From an uncultured Anaerococcus sp. (lineage in GTDB: Bacteria; Bacillota; Clostridia; Tissierellales; Peptoniphilaceae): a stretch of DNA of 5,245 bases. The DNA lies in NCBI GenBank assembly GCA_900550345.1, contig URRX01000095.1:1-5245 (forward strand). The letters run 5' to 3'. Positions 1 through 5,138 of this stretch are shown here, in pieces (the stretch's first letter is position 1; each line of letters begins with the position of its first letter). The position numbers and the translations under genes are program-made. Below the pieces are notes generated by a model. The model did no database searches. It saw only the letters and a program-made list of their open reading frames with translations, and was not told the origin of the DNA.

Positions 1-675
1 AAGTAATTCTTCAATTTCATGATACTTATCAAAATTTTTAGCTTCTATTTCTAGTTTATTTTTATCTTTATTTTTATATTCCCATTCTCTTTGAATTATT
101 TCCAAGTCATCATCAACTTTTGAAAGTTTTTTTAATGATTCTTCTCTTCTATATTTATGAGTTGCAATTCCACTTGCTTCTTCAAAAATATTTCTTCTTT
201 CTTGGTTAGAAGAATTCAATATTTCATCAATTCTACCTTGACCAATTACAGAATAACCTTCCTTACCAATTCCAGTATCCAAAAATAATTCTTTTACATC
301 TTTAAGCCTTACTCTTTTTCCATTAAGTCTATATTCATTGTCACCATTTCTATAAATTCTTCTAGAAATTTTTACCAAATCATAATCGCTTGATAAGGCC
401 CTATCTTTGTTATCAAAAGATAAATTTACTTCTGCCATATTCATAGGTTTTTTCCCATCAGAACCTTGGAAGATAACATCATCCATCTTTTTTCCTCTCA
501 AAGATTTTACTGATTGTTCTCCCAAAACCCATTTTATTGCATCCGCTATATTAGATTTTCCAGACCCATTTGGTCCTACTACAGCAGTTATTTGATTATC
601 AAATTTTATTTTTGTTCTTTCAGCAAAGGACTTAAATCCCTTAAGTTCTACACTTTCTAATCTAATATAAATCAC
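1..675 (-). CDS. smc: Chromosome segregation protein SMC, N-terminal part
   Basis: This is the N-terminal ATPase head and the start of the coiled coil of SMC, the ATPase that with ScpA and ScpB extrudes DNA loops and organises the chromosome. The frame stays open to base 1, so about 225 residues are present of a protein normally near 1,180. Visible motifs, counted from the GTG at 675: LKGFKSFAERT (11-21), Walker A GPNGSGKS (34-41), IKWVLGEQSVKSLRGKKMDDVIFQGSD (47-73) with the head arginine Arg60, YRLNGKRVRLKD (115-126), GYSVIGQGRIDEIL (140-153) with Q-loop Gln146, and ERRNIFEEASGI (159-170). The signature motif and Walker B lie in the C-terminal half, outside the window. From about residue 175 the sequence turns into charged heptad-like coiled coil. 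The start is uncertain: no ATG exists in frame after the upstream TAG at 693-691. Choices are GTG 678, GTG 675 or a rare ATT at 666. It overlaps the radical SAM stop under any choice. Confidence 0.96.
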   Translation of the reverse strand, partial: MIYIRLESVELKGFKSFAERTKIKFDNQITAVVGPNGSGKSNIADAIKWVLGEQSVKSLRGKKMDDVIFQGSDGKKPMNMAEVNLSFDNKDRALSSDYDLVKISRRIYRNGDNEYRLNGKRVRLKDVKELFLDTGIGKEGYSVIGQGRIDEILNSSNQERRNIFEEASGIATHKYRREESLKKLSKVDDDLEIIQREWEYKNKDKNKLEIEAKNFDKYHEIEELL

Positions 676-1738
676 CACCGTAAGTTTTTTCTACAAATTT
701 TTTTATAAATCCATCAATATCATAAGGAATTTTTTTATATTTATATTCAATAAATTCTTCATTATTATTTTCAAAATTTATTTTTAAGCCATAATTTCTA
801 TAAAAATAATCTTTATTTAATTTTTTATTTCCAGAAATTATAGAAATTTCTCTATTTGGTACATGGATTTTGATATTTTCTTTAAAGTCAAATTTTTTGA
901 TCAGTTCTTCCAAATAAATTTTGTGTATATTTGATTCTACTAATTGTCTTATTGATGGATGAAAAGGTCCAGCTACAACATCTTCTTTATCATTTATATT
1001 TTCTGTTGGCTGAAGACCTATTCTTATAACTGGTATATTTTTGTAAGAATAAATCATGTAAAGTTTACTAGAAATATCAATAGCCTCATCTAAAGTCAAC
1101 GGCTTATATAAATTTTCTTTATATAGTTTTTCAAGTTTTGTGTCTTTTATAACTAAAGTCGGGTAAATTCTCACCATATCAGGATTCATGTTTATTGATT
1201 CTAGTCCTGTTTTTATAGATGAATCGTAAGAATCCCTGTAAAGTCCAGGCATAATTTGATGGCCTAATTTAAAGTTATATTCTTTTATCAATTTACTTGC
1301 TCTTATCGAATCTTCCCTGCTATGGCCTCTCTCATTCGCTTTTAATATTTCATTATCAAGAGACTGAATTCCAAGCTCAATTACATCAACCTCATATTTT
1401 TTTAAAATATCAAGAATAGAATTATTTATATAATCAGGCCTTGTAGATAATCTGATTCTATCAATAATTCCCTTCTTCTTATAAGCTAAAGCAATTTCAA
1501 GATAAGAAATCATGACATCTGTTTCAAGACCTGTAAATGATCCACCAAAAAATGCAATTTCTTTAGGATTATCATTATTTGGAAAATAGGATAAATATTG
1601 GTCGATTTGCTTTATTGTATTTTCTTTATTTATACTATCTTTATAATTTGTTATTTTTACTTGATTGCAAAAAGCGCAGTCATGTGGACAACCTAAAAAT
1701 GGTATAAAGATTGGTATTATATATTCTTTTTTACTCAT
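662..1738 (-). CDS. Elp3-like radical SAM protein without acetyltransferase domain
   Basis: The 358 residues form a radical SAM enzyme of the Elp3-related group (COG1243-like). It should bind a [4Fe-4S] cluster and cleave S-adenosylmethionine to a 5'-deoxyadenosyl radical. The cluster motif is Cys17-x3-Cys21-x2-Cys24 (GCPHDCAFCNQ). Further family motifs are FFGGSFTG (63-70, the SAM-binding GGSF), STRPDYI (98-104), ELGIQSLD (121-128), GHQIMPGL (159-166) and VRIYPTLVI (189-197), followed by a radical SAM C-terminal extension containing AGPFHPSIRQLVES. Eukaryotic and archaeal Elp3 also carry a C-terminal GNAT domain for tRNA wobble-uridine modification. At this length no such domain is present, so Elp3 chemistry cannot be assumed. 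Its ATG overlaps the end of rnc and its stop overlaps the start of smc. A gene of this type between rnc and smc is, from memory, common in clostridia. RNA modification is plausible, but the substrate is unknown to me. Confidence 0.88.
   Translation of the reverse strand: MSKKEYIIPIFIPFLGCPHDCAFCNQVKITNYKDSINKENTIKQIDQYLSYFPNNDNPKEIAFFGGSFTGLETDVMISYLEIALAYKKKGIIDRIRLSTRPDYINNSILDILKKYEVDVIELGIQSLDNEILKANERGHSREDSIRASKLIKEYNFKLGHQIMPGLYRDSYDSSIKTGLESINMNPDMVRIYPTLVIKDTKLEKLYKENLYKPLTLDEAIDISSKLYMIYSYKNIPVIRIGLQPTENINDKEDVVAGPFHPSIRQLVESNIHKIYLEELIKKFDFKENIKIHVPNREISIISGNKKLNKDYFYRNYGLKINFENNNEEFIEYKYKKIPYDIDGFIKKFVEKTYGGDLY
672..679 (-). promoter_or_regulatory. Candidate Shine-Dalgarno site that bears on the smc start
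   Basis: The minus-strand bases GGTGGTGA (679-672), followed by TT, resemble the 16S-complementary GGAGGTGATC with about eight of ten matches. If this is the ribosome binding site, the start must lie some eight bases downstream. The only in-frame candidate there is ATT at 666-664. If it is not, the two GTG codons within it (678-676 and 675-673) are the likely starts, and they have only a weak A-rich upstream region. Confidence 0.4.
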
Positions 1739-2447
1739 GATTTAACTTCTTATAAGCCTTCATTGCTGCCATTTGTTCAGCTTCTTTTTTATTTTTTCCT
1801 TTTCCTGTGCTTAATTTTTTGTTTTTAGCATAAACATCCATATAAAATGTCTTGTTATGTTCTGGACCTTCTTCTTTTGAAAGTTTATACTTCAAAATTG
1901 TTCTATTTGTCCTATTAAATAATTCTTGTAACTTTGTTTTGTAATCTATAAAAAGTAGGTCATTATCTAAAAGTTCCTTAACAGTTTCATAATAATTTTC
2001 CATCAAAAACTTTTTTAAAAAATCATAACCTGCATCAAGATAAATCGCAGCACAAAAAGCCTCAAATGTATCGGCCTTTACTGATTTTTTTTCTCTTCCA
2101 TTATGACTTATTTCACCTTTTCCAAATAGTAAATAAGATGAAAGATTAAATTTCTCACTAGCCTTTGAAAATGATGATGTACAAACAATTCTTGACCTAA
2201 TTTTCGTAAGTTTTCCTTCTGGATATGACTTATGATTTTTATATAATTCTTCACTAACCACCAAGTCCAAAATACTATCTCCTAGAAATTCTAACCTTTC
2301 ATTTGATGATCTTTTTTTATCTTTACTTTCATTTATATATGAAGAATGAGTAAGGGCTACATCAATCAAATTTTTATTTTTAAAGTTGTAGCCAATACTT
2401 TCTTCAAGTTTTTTTAACTCTTCTTGTCTATCTTTACTTATAGTCAT
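1731..2447 (-). CDS. rnc: Ribonuclease III
   Basis: RNase III is a Mg-dependent, homodimeric endonuclease that cuts double-stranded RNA, processing rRNA precursors and structured mRNAs. The 238 residues carry both expected domains. The catalytic domain (about 10-160) has the signature NERLEFLGDSILD with Glu50, Glu53 and Asp57, then PEGKLTKIRS with Glu77, and ADTFEAFCAAIYLD with Asp125 and Glu128. These align with E. coli Glu38, Glu41, Asp45, Glu65, Asp114 and Glu117, so all metal-binding and catalytic residues are kept. A double-stranded RNA-binding domain (about 167-236) runs from DYKTKLQELFN to the KKEAEQMAAMKAYKKL helix. The ATG shares one base with the acpP stop (TAATG). Only a weak GAGAG site lies upstream, so translation is probably coupled to acpP. 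Its end overlaps the radical SAM start by eight bases. The neighbourhood with acpP and smc is standard for Bacillota. Confidence 0.97.
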   Translation of the reverse strand: MTISKDRQEELKKLEESIGYNFKNKNLIDVALTHSSYINESKDKKRSSNERLEFLGDSILDLVVSEELYKNHKSYPEGKLTKIRSRIVCTSSFSKASEKFNLSSYLLFGKGEISHNGREKKSVKADTFEAFCAAIYLDAGYDFLKKFLMENYYETVKELLDNDLLFIDYKTKLQELFNRTNRTILKYKLSKEEGPEHNKTFYMDVYAKNKKLSTGKGKNKKEAEQMAAMKAYKKLNHE

Positions 2448-2671
2448 TAATTTTTGCTCTCTATCAAGGATACTACATCTGAAAATTTTTCGATTTCATC
2501 TAACTCATCATCAGAAAATTCTATATCATATTTATCTTCAATAGCCATAATAAAATCTAACATGTCAATTGAATCTATATCATAATCTGAAATTTCCTTA
2601 TCAAAATCTACTTCCTCTACGTCAATATCTAAATTTTCCTTAACTAATTCTATTAATTCATCTCTTATCAT
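2447..2671 (-). CDS. acpP: Acyl carrier protein
   Basis: ACP is the small acidic cytoplasmic carrier that holds growing acyl chains as thioesters on a 4'-phosphopantetheine arm. It supplies acyl-ACP to PlsX, encoded just upstream. The 74 residues are close to the usual 75-80. The attachment site is Asp33-Ser34-Ile35-Asp36, with Ile where many ACPs have Leu; Ser34 is the predicted modified residue. Helix II follows as MLDFIMAIEDKYDIEF, ending in an acidic stretch (SDDELDEIEKF) typical of ACP partner-binding surfaces. The start overlaps the plsX stop as ATGA, and the stop overlaps the rnc start as TAATG. In many Bacillota fabD and fabG lie between plsX and acpP, but here they are absent. The location next to plsX and rnc supports the housekeeping fatty-acid ACP over a specialised (D-alanylation or polyketide) carrier. 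Confidence 0.95.
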   Translation of the reverse strand: MIRDELIELVKENLDIDVEEVDFDKEISDYDIDSIDMLDFIMAIEDKYDIEFSDDELDEIEKFSDVVSLIESKN

Positions 2672-3642
2672 TTTAATTCTCCTTTTATTTTTTCTATTGT
2701 ATCTGTATTTATATAATCTATTAAACCAAGAATTGCTGAGGCAAATGCTTTTTCATTTGAATTACCATGAGCCTTATAAACATATTGGTTTACTCCCAAA
2801 AGTGGTGCTCCACCAATACCATCAGAATTATACTTTGATAAATTTTCTTTTAGGCTATCTTTAATTAATGCTCCACCAATTTTTGTTTTAAATGATTTAT
2901 AAATAGCATCTTTTATTTCTTTACTAAATAGACTTATTACACCTTCTGCCGTTTTTATAGCAATATTTCCATCAAATCCATCGGCTATAATTATATTAGT
3001 TTTTCCTGTAAATAAATCTCTAGCTTCAATATTTCCAACAAAATTAATATTAGATTCATTTAATAATTTATAAGTTTCTTTACTTAGTTTATTTCCCTTA
3101 TGCTCTTCAACTCCTACATTTAATAAAGATACTGAAGGGTTTTCAATATTCAATACATTTTTTGCAAAAACATGTCCCATAATAGCAAATTCTTTTAAAA
3201 ATTCTGCCTTACAATCCATATTTGCACCAGTATCTAATAAAAGAGTGTTATTTTCAAAAGTTGGAAGACTTGTAGCAATACAAGCTCTTTTTATTCCTTC
3301 TATTCTTCCAGAAATAAAAAGTCCACTTGCAAGAATTGCTCCAGTAGAACCACAAGAAACTAGTCCATCATAACCGTCTTCATTTAATTTATTAAATCCT
3401 TTAACAAGACTTGATTCTTTTTTCTTTCTAATTGCCCTTACTGGGTCTTCATTATTTTCTATTTTTTCATTTGCATCAATTATTTCGTAGGATTTTATTC
3501 TACCATCAATTATTTTTTCTATTTTTTCTTTTTCACCAGAAAAGCATGGTATAAATTCTTTAGTTTTTAAAGCTTCTATTGCCCCTTCTATAGGAATTTT
3601 TATACCATCATCAGCTCCAAAAGTATCTATAATTATTTTCAT
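2668..3642 (-). CDS. plsX: Phosphate acyltransferase PlsX
   Basis: PlsX converts acyl-ACP and phosphate to acyl phosphate, the acyl donor used by PlsY to make lysophosphatidic acid. It is a peripheral membrane enzyme. The 324 residues match the usual size of about 330. Family motifs run in order: an N-terminal IIIDTFGADD (normally close to VDAMGGDNAP), EDPVRAIRKKKESS (65-78), CGSTGA (97-102, usually GNTGA), LLDTGANMDCK (135-145), LLNVGVEEHKGN (173-184), NFVGNIEARDL (200-210), ADGFDGN (220-226), GIGGAPLLG (275-283) and KAHGNSN (290-296). The ATG at 3642 is preceded by AAGGGGA. Its last codons carry the acpP ribosome binding site and its TGA overlaps the acpP start by four bases, giving substrate carrier and enzyme in one translational unit. 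No FapR gene or recognisable FapR operator is visible. The N-terminal motif is more divergent than usual, but the rest leaves little doubt. Confidence 0.96.
   Translation of the reverse strand: MKIIIDTFGADDGIKIPIEGAIEALKTKEFIPCFSGEKEKIEKIIDGRIKSYEIIDANEKIENNEDPVRAIRKKKESSLVKGFNKLNEDGYDGLVSCGSTGAILASGLFISGRIEGIKRACIATSLPTFENNTLLLDTGANMDCKAEFLKEFAIMGHVFAKNVLNIENPSVSLLNVGVEEHKGNKLSKETYKLLNESNINFVGNIEARDLFTGKTNIIIADGFDGNIAIKTAEGVISLFSKEIKDAIYKSFKTKIGGALIKDSLKENLSKYNSDGIGGAPLLGVNQYVYKAHGNSNEKAFASAILGLIDYINTDTIEKIKGELK
2679..2683 (-). promoter_or_regulatory. Shine-Dalgarno site for acpP inside the end of plsX
   Basis: AGGAG within a longer AAAAGGAGAA lies on the minus strand, seven bases before the acpP ATG at 2671. 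The same bases encode the Lys-Gly-Glu near the PlsX C-terminus. With the ATGA stop/start overlap, this indicates coupled plus independent initiation, which suits a gene whose product is needed in large amounts. Confidence 0.75.
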
Positions 3643-3660
3643 AATTTCCCCTTATTTTAG

Positions 3661-3692
3661 ATAATAAAAAAAGATAGTGTTACCACTATCTT
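3661..3692 (-). terminator. Intrinsic terminator or attenuator between rpmF and plsX
   Basis: On the minus strand a perfect 9-bp stem (AAGATAGTG, 3692-3684, with CACTATCTT, 3679-3671) closes a GTAA loop, which fits the stable GNRA tetraloop class. The 3' arm ends in TT and runs on into five more T (3670-3666), then ATTAT. This is the layout of a Rho-independent terminator, though the stem has only three G:C pairs. The last two bases of the rpmF TAA form the stem base. Only 18 bases separate the T-tract from the plsX ATG, leaving no room for another promoter. Termination is therefore probably partial, and plsX and later genes depend on readthrough or on a promoter inside rpmF. Confidence 0.75.
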
Positions 3693-3870
3693 AATTTAAC
3701 TCAAGAACTTCTTTGCCTTTATGATAACCACAGCTTGGACAAACTCTATGTGGTAACATTGGTTCATGACAATTTGGACACTCTACATAAGATGATTTAT
3801 TTAATCTGTAAGCTGAAGCTCTTCTTTTATTTTTTCTTGTTTTTGATGTTCTTCTCTTAGGTACTGCCAT
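3691..3870 (-). CDS. rpmF: 50S ribosomal protein bL32, zinc-binding form
   Basis: This short gene encodes 59 residues, the usual length for bL32, a small protein of the large ribosomal subunit. It begins with the family hallmark MAVPKRRTSKTR, a basic N-terminal tail rich in Lys and Arg. A C-terminal zinc ribbon follows, with Cys31-x2-Cys34 and Cys44-x2-Cys47 in the context CPNC...CPSCGYHKGKEV. All four cysteines are present, so this is the zinc-requiring (C+) paralogue and not the zinc-independent form induced under zinc limitation. The start is fixed by the strong AGGAGGTG site, and the gene has its own consensus promoter. The TAA stop merges into a hairpin terminator. The rpmF-plsX pairing is conserved across many bacteria. 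No yceD/DUF177 gene precedes it here, although one often does in other bacteria. Identification is secure. Confidence 0.97.
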   Translation of the reverse strand: MAVPKRRTSKTRKNKRRASAYRLNKSSYVECPNCHEPMLPHRVCPSCGYHKGKEVLELN

Positions 3871-3875
3871 TCTAA

Positions 3876-3883
3876 CACCTCCT
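3876..3883 (-). promoter_or_regulatory. Strong Shine-Dalgarno site for rpmF
   Basis: AGGAGGTG lies on the minus strand, with seven bases between GGAGG and the ATG at 3870. It matches the end of 16S rRNA over eight bases and is the best ribosome binding site in the window. This fits a ribosomal protein gene and fixes the rpmF start. Confidence 0.85.
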
Positions 3884-3909
3884 AGTTATGAGTTTTAGCA
3901 ATCTTAAAC

Positions 3910-3938
3910 ATTATATAAGTAAATGTTAAAATTGTCAA
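3910..3938 (-). promoter_or_regulatory. Consensus sigma-A promoter for rpmF and the downstream operon
   Basis: On the minus strand there is an exact TTGACA (-35) at 3938-3933, a 17-base spacer, and an exact TATAAT (-10) at 3915-3910. This is full consensus in both hexamers at optimal spacing. Transcription should start near 3903, leaving a leader of about 33 bases before the rpmF ATG at 3870. The promoter fills most of the 69-base gap after ackA, with its -35 one base past the ackA stop codon. It should be strong and constitutive unless repressed. It decouples ribosomal protein and lipid gene expression from ackA. Confidence 0.9.
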
Positions 3939-3939
3939 G

Positions 3940-5127
3940 TTAAACTAGTTTTTTAGTGTCTCTTGCAATCATCAATTCTTCGTTAGTTGCTATAACAAAT
4001 ACCTTAACTTTAGAATCATCTGTAGAAACTAAATGACATCCACCACGAACATTATTTTTTTCTGGATCAATTTTAATTCCAAATTGTTCGAAGCCATTCA
4101 TTATATCTTCTCTCATTGTTATAGAGTTTTCTCCAATTCCACCTGTAAATACTATAGCTTCTACATTTCCAACTTCTGCCATGTATCCAGCTATATATCT
4201 TTTTGCTCTGTTAGCAAACATTTTAAGTGCAATATCTGCTCTCTCATTTCCGTCTTTTGCAGCATCTTCTAGATCTCTAAAGTCTGATGAAACTCCTGAA
4301 ACTCCCAATACTCCAGATTCTTTATTTAAAACATTATCCATTTTTTTAGTATCATAACCGTATTCATTCATTAAAAATGTAATAACTGTTGGATCTAAAT
4401 CACCACTTCTTGTACCCATTACAAGTCCTTCAAGTGGAGTAAGTCCCATTGTTGTATCAAATGATTTTCCATTTTTAACAGCACAGATTGATGATCCATT
4501 TCCTAAATGGCAAGAAATCATATTTAAATCTTTTTGATCTTTTTCTAAAACCTCTGCAGTTTTTTGTGTTATAAAATCATGGCTTGTTCCGTGGAAACCA
4601 TATTTTCTAACTGCTTGATCTTCATAATATTTATAATCAATTCCATAAAGGAAGTTTTCTTCTGGCATTGATTGATGGAATGCTGTATCAAATACCGCAA
4701 CATTTTTTACATTTGGAAGAAGTTTTTCACAAGCTTCTAGACCCATCATATTTGCTGGATTGTGTAATGGTGCAAATTTAGAATATTCTTTTACAGCTTC
4801 TTTAACTTCGTCATCAATTACAACTGATTTTGTAATTTTTTCTCCACCATGAACAAATCTGTGACCTACTGCGTCTATTTCTGATAAATCTGCTATAACC
4901 CCATTTTCTTTATCAGTTATTGCATCAAAAACATGTTTTACAGCTTCAGTATGGTCTTTCATATCTTCTTCAATTATATATTCGTCGTCACCTTTTTCTT
5001 GTTTAAGCTTTGATCCATCAATTCCGATTCTTTCTACAAGACCTTTTACTAAAACTTCTTCATTATCCATATCAAATAATTGATATTTTAAAGATGAAGA
5101 TCCACAGTTGATAACTAATATTTTCAT
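3940..5127 (-). CDS. ackA: Acetate kinase
   Basis: Cytoplasmic acetate kinase interconverts acetyl phosphate + ADP and acetate + ATP. With phosphotransacetylase it forms the substrate-level ATP step of fermentation. The 395-residue length is normal for the ASKHA-fold family. Visible landmarks are the N-terminal phosphate signature NCGSSS (residues 7-12), HRFVHGG with Arg90, FDTAFH with Asp147, YGFHGTSH with His179, CHLGNGSS with His207, GTRSGDLDP with Arg240, FTGGIGENS (about 327-335) and TNEE near 381-384. These match the substrate- and nucleotide-binding residues of the characterised Methanosarcina enzyme, so the protein should be active. The ATG at 5127 is preceded by GGAGGAA with five bases between GGAGG and the start codon's upstream TAA/ATG region, a strong site. 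No clear promoter is visible in the 118 bases upstream, so it may be transcribed with the preceding gene. No hairpin terminator follows; the rpmF promoter begins one base after its stop. Identification is secure. Confidence 0.98.
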   Translation of the reverse strand: MKILVINCGSSSLKYQLFDMDNEEVLVKGLVERIGIDGSKLKQEKGDDEYIIEEDMKDHTEAVKHVFDAITDKENGVIADLSEIDAVGHRFVHGGEKITKSVVIDDEVKEAVKEYSKFAPLHNPANMMGLEACEKLLPNVKNVAVFDTAFHQSMPEENFLYGIDYKYYEDQAVRKYGFHGTSHDFITQKTAEVLEKDQKDLNMISCHLGNGSSICAVKNGKSFDTTMGLTPLEGLVMGTRSGDLDPTVITFLMNEYGYDTKKMDNVLNKESGVLGVSGVSSDFRDLEDAAKDGNERADIALKMFANRAKRYIAGYMAEVGNVEAIVFTGGIGENSITMREDIMNGFEQFGIKIDPEKNNVRGGCHLVSTDDSKVKVFVIATNEELMIARDTKKLV

Positions 5128-5138
5128 TTATTCCTCCA

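Noticed and set aside
407..595. Plus-strand open frame of 62 codons
   Set aside because: It lies wholly antisense to the Walker A region of smc, has no Shine-Dalgarno sequence, and its composition mirrors the opposite coding strand.
3684..3692. Terminator acting also on plus-strand transcripts
   Set aside because: The stem is symmetric, but the plus-strand sequence after it is AATTTAAC and not a T-run, and no plus-strand gene exists to terminate.
3871..3903. Possible leader hairpin (CTAAAAC with GTGTTAG) that could mask the rpmF ribosome binding site
   Set aside because: Six of seven positions pair, with an internal mismatch and mostly A:U pairs; too weak to claim autoregulation by L32.
3871..3939. 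Riboswitch or small RNA between ackA and rpmF
   Set aside because: The 69-base gap is filled by a promoter, a leader of about 33 bases and a Shine-Dalgarno site, leaving no room for a structured aptamer.
4033..4272. Plus-strand open frame of 79 codons
   Set aside because: It is antisense to the C-terminal half of ackA, has a Cys/Phe/Ser/Ile-rich sequence typical of a shadow frame, and no ribosome binding site.
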